Shown here: piece by piece, positions 32,681 through 40,447 of the stretch
Layout of the letters: every line of letters starts with the position of its first letter
How positions within the stretch are numbered: position 1 is the first letter of the stretch
NCBI RefSeq assembly: GCF_900111005.1
Contig: NZ_FOFV01000001.1
Coordinates: forward strand, 62,001-126,000
Direction: 5' to 3'
DNA from: Lentzea albida
GTDB lineage: Bacteria; Actinomycetota; Actinomycetes; Mycobacteriales; Pseudonocardiaceae
Length of the DNA stretch: 64,000 bases
Position numbers and translations under genes: made by a program
Notes under the pieces: generated by a model
Seen by the model: only the letters and a program-made list of their open reading frames with translations
What the model was told of the DNA's origin: nothing
The model's database searches: none

Positions 32681-33247
32681 TCAGACGTGCAGCGGGTTGA
32701 ACGCCTCGTCCCACGCGGCGGCGACCTGGTGCGCGCACGTGGACGGGGCGACGCCTCCCACCCCGGTGCCGAGCCCCGGCATCGCGATGGTGCGGACGGC
32801 GTCGCGCACCGGCGTGCCGTCCTCCAGGCGCCCTTCGCTCCACAGCCGCAGCACGGCGCGGGCCGCGAGGTAGGGGTGGACGGTGTCGACCGGCAGCCGT
32901 TCGCCGGGCAGGCGCATCGTCGGCGCGCTGATCAGCCACGCCGGCTCGGTCTCACCGGTCGCCACGATCTGCGCCTCGCCCACCGGGAGCTCACCGCCGT
33001 GCAGCGCGAGGACGGCGCTGCGGACGTTGTTCTCGACCAGGGGGAAGGCCGTGGCGTAGACGGCGTCGATGCCACCGCGCATCCAGCCCTGCGAGTTCGC
33101 CGGGCTGACGATGGCCTGCGCGTGGATGTCCAGCACGGACCCGCGATGCACCCTCACCCCGGTGCGTCCGTCGGCGACGGCGAGCCAGGCGTTCGCCATC
33201 GGTTCGTCGACCGCGCACAACACGAGTTCTGGCGCTAGAGCGGGCAC
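32681..33247 (-). CDS. Stand-alone macro-domain protein
   Basis: This 188-aa protein carries a macro domain. VRVHRGSVLDIHAQAIVSPANSQGWMRGGIDAVYATAF supplies the ADP-ribose pocket (the aINPAN-like strand reads SPANSQG, followed by a GG loop). The C-terminal MPGLGTGVGGVAPSTCAHQVAAAWDEAF is the phosphate-binding loop and last helix. Macro domains bind or hydrolyse ADP-ribose and its derivatives. This variant resembles phage tail-type macro proteins. GTG 33247 is assumed; the ribosome site is poor and a later Met is possible. It is convergent with the GNAT gene, with pheA divergent on the other side. Confidence 0.82.
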   Translation of the reverse strand: MPALAPELVLCAVDEPMANAWLAVADGRTGVRVHRGSVLDIHAQAIVSPANSQGWMRGGIDAVYATAFPLVENNVRSAVLALHGGELPVGEAQIVATGETEPAWLISAPTMRLPGERLPVDTVHPYLAARAVLRLWSEGRLEDGTPVRDAVRTIAMPGLGTGVGGVAPSTCAHQVAAAWDEAFNPLHV

Positions 33248-33346
33248 GCTCCAAGCATTCCAGTTCGAACGGCCCTTGCGGAACCCAGGTTTGGCCCCTG
33301 ACACAGGCGTGATTTCCGCCTCTGATCGCCGCACTACGCTGACCTG

Positions 33347-34237
33347 ATGCCGCGCATTGCGTACTTCGGACCACAGGGCACCTTCACCGAGCAGGCAGCG
33401 ATGCGGTTCGAGGGCGACCTGGTCCCGGTCGAGACGATCCCGCTCGCGTTCGCCGCCGTGCGCCGCGGCGAGGCCGAGTTCGCGTGCGTGCCGATCGAGA
33501 ACTCCGTCGAGGGCGCCGTGCCCGCGACCCTGGACGCCCTCGTGCGCGACGAGCCGGTCGTGGCCGTGGCCGAGACGGTGCTGGACGTCCGGTTCAGCGT
33601 CCTGGTCCGTCCGGGCACCACCGACATCAAGACGATCGCCTCGCACCCGCACGCGCTGGCCCAGGTCCGCGAGTGGATCGCCGCGGAACTGCCGGGCGTC
33701 ACCTCCATCGCCACGTCGTCCACCGCGGCGGCCGCCGCCGAGGTGGAGCGCGGCGAGTTCGACGCCGCCGTGACGGCCCCCGTGGCCGTGCACCACTACA
33801 AACTCGACGAGTACGCCACCGACGTCCTGGACGTGCCCGACGCACGCACGCGGTTCCTGCTGCTGCGCCGGCCGGGCGCGTTGCCGGAGCCGACCGGTGC
33901 CGACCGCACGAGCGTCGTGGTGACCACCCCGAACCGCGTCGGCGTGCTGTCGGAACTGCTCACGGAGCTCGCGTTGCGTGGCATCAATCTCACCGGCCTC
34001 GAATCGCGTCCCCAGAAGGGCAAACTGGGGACGTACCGCTTCTACATCGACGTCGAGGGGCACATCGCAGAGCCGAGGATCGGTGACGCGCTGGCCGCGC
34101 TGCACCGACACTCGCGTGAGATCCGGTTCCTCGGGTCCTTCCCGAAGGCCGACCACGAGCCCGTCGAGGCTCACAACGCCGAGTTCGCCGCAGCCGCCTC
34201 CTGGGTCGATGCTGTCAGAAAGGGCGAGCGCGGGTGA
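33347..34237 (+). CDS. pheA: Prephenate dehydratase
   Basis: This 296-aa enzyme converts prephenate to phenylpyruvate in phenylalanine synthesis. The catalytic domain (1-180) starts RIAYFGPQGTFTEQAA and contains CVPIENSVEGAV and the TRF motif (DARTRFLLL). The C-terminal ACT domain (about 190-275) has GLESRPQKGKLGTYRFYID for phenylalanine feedback. ATG 33347 is the family start. Its stop overlaps the start of the phosphatase gene (GTGA), the same pairing as Rv3838c-Rv3837c in M. tuberculosis. Confidence 0.96.
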   Translation: MPRIAYFGPQGTFTEQAAMRFEGDLVPVETIPLAFAAVRRGEAEFACVPIENSVEGAVPATLDALVRDEPVVAVAETVLDVRFSVLVRPGTTDIKTIASHPHALAQVREWIAAELPGVTSIATSSTAAAAAEVERGEFDAAVTAPVAVHHYKLDEYATDVLDVPDARTRFLLLRRPGALPEPTGADRTSVVVTTPNRVGVLSELLTELALRGINLTGLESRPQKGKLGTYRFYIDVEGHIAEPRIGDALAALHRHSREIRFLGSFPKADHEPVEAHNAEFAAAASWVDAVRKGERG

Positions 34238-34830
34238 GGTTGCTGCTGGTCAGGCACGGTGAGACGGCGTCGAACATCGAGCGCAAGCTCGACACGGCCA
34301 TGCCAGGCCCCCCGCTCACCGAACTCGGCCGGAAGCAGGCCCGCGAACTGGCCGACCTCCTCGCCACCGAAGAGCCGGTCGCCGTCTACGCGAGCATCGG
34401 CCTGCGCGCCCAGCAGACCGCGGCCCCGACCGCGGAGCGCTTCGGCCTGCCCGTCCAGGTCCTCGAGGGCATCGAGGAGATCCAGGTCGGCTCGCTGGAG
34501 GGCCGCAACGACACCGAGGCGTACCAGACCTACCTCGAGACCGTGATCCGCTGGGCCGAGGGCGAGCTCGACGTGGCGTTCCCCGGCGGCGGCGAGTCCG
34601 GGCAGCAGGTGCTGGACCGCTTCCTGGCCGCGATCTCGTCGATCCGGCAGGACGGCACCGTCGTGGTCGTGACGCACGGCGGCTCGGGCCGGATGGGCGC
34701 GCTCGCGCTGGCGTCGAACGTGCCGGTGGAGCTGGCGGAGAACCTGCTGCCGAACACCGGCGTGGTGGTGCTGGAGACCGAGGGCGACGGCTGGGTGTGC
34801 CGGTCGTGGGCGGGCGTGGAGATCCAGTAG
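34234..34830 (+). CDS. Histidine phosphatase family protein (Gpm-like)
   Basis: This 198-aa phosphoglycerate-mutase-fold phosphatase has the catalytic RHGET at residues 7-11, the acidic Glu in VGSLEGRNDTEAY and a late VVTHGGSGRMGAL. It is the positional counterpart of mycobacterial Rv3837c (gpm2), which lies beside pheA. True cofactor-dependent mutases are longer, so it is more likely a phosphatase. It is translationally coupled to pheA. Confidence 0.9.
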   Translation: MRLLLVRHGETASNIERKLDTAMPGPPLTELGRKQARELADLLATEEPVAVYASIGLRAQQTAAPTAERFGLPVQVLEGIEEIQVGSLEGRNDTEAYQTYLETVIRWAEGELDVAFPGGGESGQQVLDRFLAAISSIRQDGTVVVVTHGGSGRMGALALASNVPVELAENLLPNTGVVVLETEGDGWVCRSWAGVEIQ

Positions 34831-34889
34831 CCGGTCGGGCCGGCTCCGGCCCGCGAGCCGCATCGGTTCGGCGGTCCTGCCGCGCGGCC

Positions 34890-35240
34890 TCAGCCCCAGC
34901 CCAGCTCGTGCAGCTTCGCGTCGTCCACCCCGAAGTGGTGCGCGATCTCGTGCACCACGGTGATGATCACTTCCTCCACCACGTCGTCCTCGGTGTCGCA
35001 GATGTCGAGGATCGCCTCGCGGTAGATGAAGATGTGGTCGGGCAGGGTGCCGCCGTAGTCGGTGTTGCGCTCGGTCAGCGCGATGCCCTGGTACAGGCCC
35101 AGCAGGGCCGGCTCGTCGGGGTTGCGGTCCTCGACCAGCACCACGACGTTGTTCATCGCGTGCATGAAGTCGGGCGGGACCAGGTCCAGGGCCTCCTCGA
35201 CCAGTTCGTCGAAGCGTGCCCTGGTCATCTCGACGGTCAT
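34890..35240 (-). CDS. Minimal zinc metallopeptidase (zincin-like)
   Basis: This 116-aa protein has the zinc motif HEIAHHFGVDDAKLHELGWG at its C-terminus (HExxH plus a downstream Asp), and MNNVVVLVEDRNPDE and LLGLYQGIALTERN upstream. This is the one-domain metallopeptidase family represented by Rv3836 in mycobacteria. ATG 35240 overlaps the stop of the septum-formation gene (ATGA). The substrate is unknown. Confidence 0.9.
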   Translation of the reverse strand: MTVEMTRARFDELVEEALDLVPPDFMHAMNNVVVLVEDRNPDEPALLGLYQGIALTERNTDYGGTLPDHIFIYREAILDICDTEDDVVEEVIITVVHEIAHHFGVDDAKLHELGWG

Positions 35241-36322
35241 CGGTTCTCCGCGCTCGAGGGGGGTGCGCCGGAGGACGACGGGTCCGGCTTGTCCGAGCCG
35301 GAGGGCTTGCCGGACTCCGAGGGCTTGCCGGACTCGGAGTGCAGCGGGGCGCCGGTGGGCTCGTCCTGGGGCTTGACCGAGGTGGTCTGCGGCGGGTTCG
35401 CGGTGGTCAGCGGCGCGCCGTTGGGGTTGCGGACGCTGCCCTCCCACGCCACGAGCTTCTCGCCCTGGGGGACGGCGCCGATCTTGCAGTTGGCCTTGCG
35501 CGAGCCGACGGCCCAGCTCTCCTGCGCGCGCGTGTCCCAGGTGATGAGCAGGTTCTTCGCCTTGAGGTCGGCGCCGCCGGTGTACTCGGCGGCGATCGCG
35601 GCGCACTTCTCGGACATCACCGTGTCCTGCTTCTCGGGCGCCGGGAACTCGCCCTCGGGGTGCTCCACGACGCCGACGATCTCGAACGCGTGCGGCTTGG
35701 CGCACTCGATCGGGTCACCCACCTTGTTGTCCTCGGTGAGCGCCACGCAGACGCCGGGGTCGTACACGTTCGACTGGTCCTGGGTCTTCGCGCTGCCGAA
35801 CGACGGCAGCGCCGCGCCGGAGGGCGCCGTGACCTGCAGACCGCACCTGAGCTCGCGGTACCCGCTCGACCAGCGGGTCTCGTCCGGGTTCAGGGTGCTG
35901 ACGCCGTACTTGCCCAGCGGGTCGAGCTTGCCCGCCATGTACGTGGTGGACGCCTGGGCGCAGTTGTCCTGCGCGATCTTCTCCCAGGCCTCGGCGGCCG
36001 GGTACGGCGCTTCCTTCGGGTACGCGGCCGTGATGTCGGCCGTGCCGGTGACCTCGAACTTGTGCGCGGCGGCGCAGTCGACCTTCTGCGCGTCGGAGAG
36101 GTCGGCCTTCTCCCAGTTGAGGCACTCGCCGACGCCTGCCTGGTACGCCGCGTTCACCAGCTCGCGCTTCGTGGTGATCGGGCCTCCTGCCAGCACCGAC
36201 GTGAACGTGGCCAGCATCAGGAGGCCGAACGCGCCCAGGAACGCACCGGCCATCACCAGCCGCGTGTCGCGGATGTGACCAGATCGACTCAACCAACCGG
36301 CGCTCGGAGACATCTCATCCAT
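35237..36322 (-). CDS. Septum-formation family membrane protein
   Basis: This 361-aa protein has a short cytoplasmic tail, one membrane helix (about 23-45, LVMAGAFLGAFGLLMLATFTSVLAGG) and an extracellular part of two similar domains, each with paired Cys and an AHKFEVTGTADIT / PHAFEIVGVVEHP strand. A Pro/Ser/Lys-rich tail with GKPSESGKPSGSDKP repeats follows. It corresponds in position and type to Rv3835, a putative septum-formation protein. It is coupled to the downstream metallopeptidase gene. The exact role is unproven. Confidence 0.85.
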   Translation of the reverse strand: MDEMSPSAGWLSRSGHIRDTRLVMAGAFLGAFGLLMLATFTSVLAGGPITTKRELVNAAYQAGVGECLNWEKADLSDAQKVDCAAAHKFEVTGTADITAAYPKEAPYPAAEAWEKIAQDNCAQASTTYMAGKLDPLGKYGVSTLNPDETRWSSGYRELRCGLQVTAPSGAALPSFGSAKTQDQSNVYDPGVCVALTEDNKVGDPIECAKPHAFEIVGVVEHPEGEFPAPEKQDTVMSEKCAAIAAEYTGGADLKAKNLLITWDTRAQESWAVGSRKANCKIGAVPQGEKLVAWEGSVRNPNGAPLTTANPPQTTSVKPQDEPTGAPLHSESGKPSESGKPSGSDKPDPSSSGAPPSSAENR

Positions 36323-36446
36323 GATGCCCGTGCCGTGTGAGACCGCTGTGCGCCGGGTTGGGGTCGAGTGTTGCTTTTAGGACACTCGTCCACCAATCGG
36401 CCGTGTTTTCACAGTCTCACTAGGTACCTTGCCCGCGGGAGTGGTG

Positions 36447-37124
36447 ATGACTGACAACAACCTGCCAGGACCTGGCCAGCCGACGCCCCAGCCTGGGCCG
36501 CCGTCGGGACAGCCCGGCCAGCCGCAACAGCCCGGCCAGCAGCCGCCGCCGTACCAGCCTGCGCCGCAGCAGGCCGGTCCGAACCAGCCTGCGCCGCAGA
36601 AGCCCACCAAGGGCAAGATGCGCCAGCAGCAGGCGGGCGTCACGAAGCCGCGTCAGGCGACGGTCGCGGAGCAACGCGCTCGCGCCGCCGCCCTCAAGGC
36701 GCAGCAGGAGCGGTTCGCCGCGGAGTCCGCCGCCTTCGAGAAGAAGCGCAAGACCCGCAAACGCCTGCTCATCGGCGGTGGCGTCACCGTGGGCGTCGTC
36801 GCGCTGGTCGCGATCTGGTACGCGGCCGCCAGCCCCAAGAACGTCACGGCGCAGTGCACGGACCAGAACAACGTCATCGTCGACGACGACTACTGCTCCG
36901 ACAGCTACTACCGCAGCCACGGCGGGTACAGCAGCGGCGGCTTCATCTACATCGGCAACAGCTCCTACCGCTACAACTACGGCGGTACGGGCTCGGTCGG
37001 TCAGAAGGTGAGCGGCGGCAGCTACACGATCCCGAAGGGCGCGAACGTCACCACGAAGTCGGGCACGTCGGTCCAGCGCGGCGGGTTCGGCATCAGCAGC
37101 GGGTCGAAGAGCAGCGGAGGCTGA
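36447..37124 (+). CDS. DUF1190 (YgiB/YjfM)-like membrane protein with P/Q-rich N-terminus
   Basis: This 225-aa protein starts with a 60-residue Pro/Gln/Gly-rich disordered segment, then a basic coiled helix (about 65-105), one membrane helix (about 110-130, LLIGGGVTVGVVALVAIWYAA) and an extracellular tail. The tail, CTDQNNVIVDDDYCSDSYYRSHGGYSSGGFIYIG, matches the Cys-D...YC and Gly/Tyr/Ser-rich pattern of DUF1190 proteins YgiB and YjfM. Those genes sit beside glutathionylspermidine-synthase-like genes, as here. ATG 36447 has GGGAG upstream. The membrane anchor plus extension is unlike the E. coli lipoproteins. Confidence 0.75.
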   Translation: MTDNNLPGPGQPTPQPGPPSGQPGQPQQPGQQPPPYQPAPQQAGPNQPAPQKPTKGKMRQQQAGVTKPRQATVAEQRARAAALKAQQERFAAESAAFEKKRKTRKRLLIGGGVTVGVVALVAIWYAAASPKNVTAQCTDQNNVIVDDDYCSDSYYRSHGGYSSGGFIYIGNSSYRYNYGGTGSVGQKVSGGSYTIPKGANVTTKSGTSVQRGGFGISSGSKSSGG

Positions 37125-37130
37125 GCACAG

Positions 37131-38294
37131 TTGCGTCGTGAAGCCTCACATCCGCGGCCGAACTGGCAGCGGACGGTCTCTGACCAGGGGTTGGTCTTCG
37201 GCCTGCCCGCGAAGTACGCGAACGGCGCCGACCGCCCCTACTGGGACGAGTCGGTGCACTACGTGTTCGAGATGAGCGAGGTCCTCTCGCTCGAAGCCGA
37301 CGTCGAGCTGCTCCACTCCATGTGCCTCGACGCCGTCGACAACGTCGTGCTGACCGAGCGCTACCGCGACTTCGGCATCCCCGAGTGGGTGTGGCCGCAC
37401 ATCGCCGAGTCGTGGCGGCGCCGCGACCCGCACGTCTACGGCCGCTTCGACCTGCGCTACGACGGCTCGGGTCCCGCGAAGCTGCTCGAGTACAACGCGG
37501 ACACCCCGACCTCGCTGCTGGAGGCCGCCTACATCCAGTGGTACTGGAAGGAGGAGGTCTTCCCGGACGACGACCAGTGGAACTCGCTGCACGAGCGCCT
37601 GGTCGAGCGCTGGACGGAGATCGGTGCCAAGCTCCCGTCCGGTGAGCTGCACTTCAGCTGGTCGAGCGCGGACCCGTCCGGCGAGGACCACCTCACCACC
37701 GCCTGCCTGCAGGAGACCGCGGCCGAGGCCGGGCTCAACACCGTGGGCATCGCGATGGAGGACATCGGCTGGGACACGCTGCTCAACCGGTTCGTCGACC
37801 TCGAAGAAGCCCCGATGGGCACCGTCTTCAAGCTCTACCCGTGGGAGTGGGTGGTCGAGGAGCAGTTCGGCCGGCACGCCGTCGAGTCGCTGCCCGGCAC
37901 CCTCTGGCTCGAGCCGCTGTGGAAGATGCTGCTCTCCAACAAGGCGCTGCTCGCGATCCTGTGGGAGATGTACCCGGGTCACCCCAACCTGCTCCCCGCG
38001 TACCTCAACGACCCCGGCATGCTCACCGAGTACGTGCGCAAGCCGCTGCTCGGCCGCGAGGGGTCGAACATCCAGATCGTCGCTCCCGGTTACGAGACGC
38101 AGACCGGCGGCGTGTACGGCAAAGAGGGTTTCGTTTACCAGCTGTTCGATCCGCTTCCGGAGTTCGACGGCTACCGCCCCGCGTTGGGTGCCTGGGTCGT
38201 CGGCGACACGTCGGCAGGCCTCGGCATCCGGGAAACAGTCGGTCTCGTGACCGACGATGGCGCGGCGTTCGTGCCGCATCGAATTGTTGAGTAA
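37131..38294 (+). CDS. Glutathionylspermidine-synthase-like ATP-grasp protein
   Basis: This 387-aa ATP-grasp amide ligase of the YgiC/YjfC group lacks the amidase half of true GSP synthetase. Landmarks are YGRFDLRYDG, LLEYNADTPTSLLEAAYIQWYWKEE (substrate and Mg site), KLYPWEWVVEEQFG and RKPLLGREGSNIQ (ATP lysine loop). The physiological substrates of the group are unknown; peptide or polyamine ligation is proposed. TTG 37131 is the only start before the conserved N-terminus, with GGAGG 10 bases upstream. It lies between the DUF1190-like and DUF350 genes, a recurrent trio. Confidence 0.88.
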   Translation: MRREASHPRPNWQRTVSDQGLVFGLPAKYANGADRPYWDESVHYVFEMSEVLSLEADVELLHSMCLDAVDNVVLTERYRDFGIPEWVWPHIAESWRRRDPHVYGRFDLRYDGSGPAKLLEYNADTPTSLLEAAYIQWYWKEEVFPDDDQWNSLHERLVERWTEIGAKLPSGELHFSWSSADPSGEDHLTTACLQETAAEAGLNTVGIAMEDIGWDTLLNRFVDLEEAPMGTVFKLYPWEWVVEEQFGRHAVESLPGTLWLEPLWKMLLSNKALLAILWEMYPGHPNLLPAYLNDPGMLTEYVRKPLLGREGSNIQIVAPGYETQTGGVYGKEGFVYQLFDPLPEFDGYRPALGAWVVGDTSAGLGIRETVGLVTDDGAAFVPHRIVE

Positions 38295-38315
38295 GACTCC
38301 GAAAGGGAACAGGTA

Positions 38316-38771
38316 ATGGACTACACGACGCTCGCGTTGGACCCCGGCTTCGGCTCGGCCATCGGCCGGGGCATCGGCGCGATCGCGCTGTACGCCGTCG
38401 TCGGTCTGGTCCTCATGGTGTTCGGTTTCTACGCGATCGACTGGACGACGCCGGGCAAGCTGTCGATCCTGGTCCGCAACGGTGCCCCGAACGCCGTGAT
38501 CGTCACCGCCTCCGGCCTCGTCTCGATGGCGTTCATCGTCGTGGTGGCCATCCTCAGCGCGGTCGGCAAGCTCGACGAGGGCCTGCTCACGTCGCTGATC
38601 TACGGCATCGTCGGCATCATCGTGCAGGTCGCGGCCGTGCGCCTGCTGGAGTGGGTGACCAAGCTGGACATTGGCTCGATCATCGAGTCCGACCGCTTCG
38701 CGCCCGCCTCCGTGGTCGTCGCCGCCGCGCACGTCGCGCTCGGCCTCGTCGTGGCGTTCGCGATCTACTAG
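38316..38771 (+). CDS. DUF350 membrane protein
   Basis: This 151-aa protein has four predicted helices in two repeated halves (AIALYAVVGLVLMVFGFYAIDW and AASVVVAAAHVALGLVVAFAIY flank an LVSMAFIVVVAILSAVG pair). This is the YjfL/DUF350 layout. DUF350 proteins accompany glutathionylspermidine-synthase-like ligases, so it is probably the membrane part of that system. It begins 21 bases after the ligase stop and is followed by a terminator. Function unknown. Confidence 0.88.
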   Translation: MDYTTLALDPGFGSAIGRGIGAIALYAVVGLVLMVFGFYAIDWTTPGKLSILVRNGAPNAVIVTASGLVSMAFIVVVAILSAVGKLDEGLLTSLIYGIVGIIVQVAAVRLLEWVTKLDIGSIIESDRFAPASVVVAAAHVALGLVVAFAIY

Positions 38772-38785
38772 CCGGACGTGTCGGA

Positions 38786-38819
38786 GGGACCCGGTGCCCG
38801 TGCGGCGCCGGGTCCTTTC
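38786..38819 (+). terminator. Intrinsic terminator after DUF350 gene
   Basis: GGACCCGGTGCC (38787-38798) pairs with GGCGCCGGGTCC (38804-38815) over 12 positions, one of them a G-U, with a 5-base loop and a short TTT run. It closes the DUF1190-like/ligase/DUF350 unit. Confidence 0.8.
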
Positions 38820-38840
38820 GCGTTGTGGCCGGTGACGGCA

Positions 38841-39011
38841 TCAGCGCACCCGGCGGTCCGGCGCCGGGTCGTGCCGCCTCGCCGTCTCCTGCGGCAGCCC
38901 GGACAGGGCGGCGAGCAGGCTGCCGAGGAAGCCCACGACCGCGTTCGGCTTCCGCGAGGCCTCCCGGCGGAACCTCTCGTGGTCGAAGCCGGGCGGGATC
39001 TTGTCGGTCAT
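38841..39011 (-). CDS. Conserved-looking 56-aa protein, unknown function
   Basis: A short ORF starting ATG 39011 is preceded by a strong AGGAGGTG ribosome site at proper distance and encodes MTDKIPPGFDHERFRREASRKPNAVVGFLGSLLAALSG, followed by a basic tail. One amphipathic or weakly hydrophobic segment (about 24-40) could touch the membrane. It is divergent from serS across 95 bp. No family is recognised; the ribosome site is the main support. Confidence 0.6.
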   Translation of the reverse strand: MTDKIPPGFDHERFRREASRKPNAVVGFLGSLLAALSGLPQETARRHDPAPDRRVR

Positions 39012-39106
39012 CGCGCACCTCCTGCGCCTACAACGCCACCCGCTCACGGCCCGTTGAACGGATATCCGGATGAAGTGCGGATACGGCGACGACTACCCTT
39101 TCCAGG

Positions 39107-40354
39107 GTGATTGACCTCAAGGTGTTGCGCGAGAACCCGGAGATCGTGCGCGCGTCGCAGCGTGCCCGTGGCGAGGACGAGGCCGTCGTCGACAGCCTGC
39201 TGTCCGCGGACGAGCGCCGGCGTTCCGCCATCTCCCGCGCGGACACCCTGCGCGCCGAGCAGAAGGTGCTCGGCAAGGAGGTCGGCAGGGCCAAGGGCGA
39301 CGAGCGCGCCGCACTGCTGGTCAAGGCGAAGGACCTGGCCGCCGAGGTCAAGGCCGCCGAGGCCGAGCAGAACGCCACCGCCGCCGAGGTCGACGAGCTC
39401 CTCGCGAAGATCCCGAACCTGGTGCACCCGGACGCGCCGGTCGGCGGCGAGGACGACTTCCGCGTCATCAAGACGGTCGGCACGCCGCGCGAGTTCGACT
39501 TCGAGCCGCAGGACCACCTCGACCTGGGCACCAAGCTCGGCGCGATCGACATGGAGCGCGGCGCGAAGGTCGGCGGCAGCCGGTTCTACTTCCTCAAGGG
39601 CGTCGGCGCCCAGCTGGAGCTCGCGCTGCTCAACATGGCGGCGGCGCAGGCCACGGCCAACGGGTTCGAGCTCATGATCACGCCCACCCTGGTGCGGCCG
39701 GAGATCATGGCGGGCACCGGGTTCCTGGGCGCGCACTCGAGCGAGATCTACCACCTGCCCGCCGACGACCTGTACCTCGTCGGCACGTCGGAGGTGCCGC
39801 TCGCCGGTTACCACGCCGACGAGATCCTCGACGGCGAGCGCCGGTACGCGGGCTGGTCGTCGTGCTACCGCCGCGAGGCCGGGTCGTACGGCAAGGACAC
39901 CCGCGGCATCATCCGCGTGCACCAATTCAACAAGGTCGAGATGTTCTCCTACGTCAAGCCCGAGGACGCCGAGGCGGAGCACGCCCGGCTGCTCGGCTGG
40001 GAGGAGGAGATGCTCGCCAAGATCGAGGTGCCCTACCGCGTCATCGACACGGCGACGGGCGACCTCGGCACGTCGGCGCACCGCAAGTTCGACTGCGAGG
40101 CGTGGGTGCCGACGCAGCAGAAGTACCGCGAGCTGACCTCGACGTCGAACTGCACCACGTTCCAGGCGCGCCGCCTCAACGTCCGCTACCGCGACGAGAA
40201 CGGCAAGTCGCAGATCGCGGCCACGCTGAACGGCACGCTGGCCACCACCCGCTGGATCGTGGCGATCCTCGAGAACCACCAGCAGGCGGACGGATCCGTC
40301 GTGGTGCCCGAGGCGCTGCGGCCGTTCATGGGCGGCCTGGAAGTCCTCAGGTAA
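39107..40354 (+). CDS. serS: Seryl-tRNA synthetase
   Basis: This 415-aa class II synthetase charges tRNA-Ser. An N-terminal coiled-coil arm (about 25-100, [23 protein letters not shown]...) binds the tRNA. Catalytic motif 2 is [29 protein letters not shown] and motif 3 [22 protein letters not shown] 39107 gives the typical [12 protein letters not shown]. It is a single-copy housekeeping gene in the same local order as in M. tuberculosis (Rv3834c). Confidence 0.97.
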   Translation: MIDLKVLRENPEIVRASQRARGEDEAVVDSLLSADERRRSAISRADTLRAEQKVLGKEVGRAKGDERAALLVKAKDLAAEVKAAEAEQNATAAEVDELLAKIPNLVHPDAPVGGEDDFRVIKTVGTPREFDFEPQDHLDLGTKLGAIDMERGAKVGGSRFYFLKGVGAQLELALLNMAAAQATANGFELMITPTLVRPEIMAGTGFLGAHSSEIYHLPADDLYLVGTSEVPLAGYHADEILDGERRYAGWSSCYRREAGSYGKDTRGIIRVHQFNKVEMFSYVKPEDAEAEHARLLGWEEEMLAKIEVPYRVIDTATGDLGTSAHRKFDCEAWVPTQQKYRELTSTSNCTTFQARRLNVRYRDENGKSQIAATLNGTLATTRWIVAILENHQQADGSVVVPEALRPFMGGLEVLR

Positions 40355-40370
40355 AGGTTTCCCGAAACCT
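40355..40370 (+). terminator. Weak hairpin after serS
   Basis: AGGTTTC (40355-40361) and GAAACCT (40364-40370) are perfect inverses around a 2-base centre, followed by GTATTTCGG. It starts at the base after the serS stop. The tight loop leaves its activity uncertain. Confidence 0.35.
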
Positions 40371-40447
40371 GTATTTCGGACGGCCTGACGGCGTCTTCCT
40401 TGCAGAACCACATGGGGGTGTGGTGTGCACGAGCAGGGGGAGTCGTC

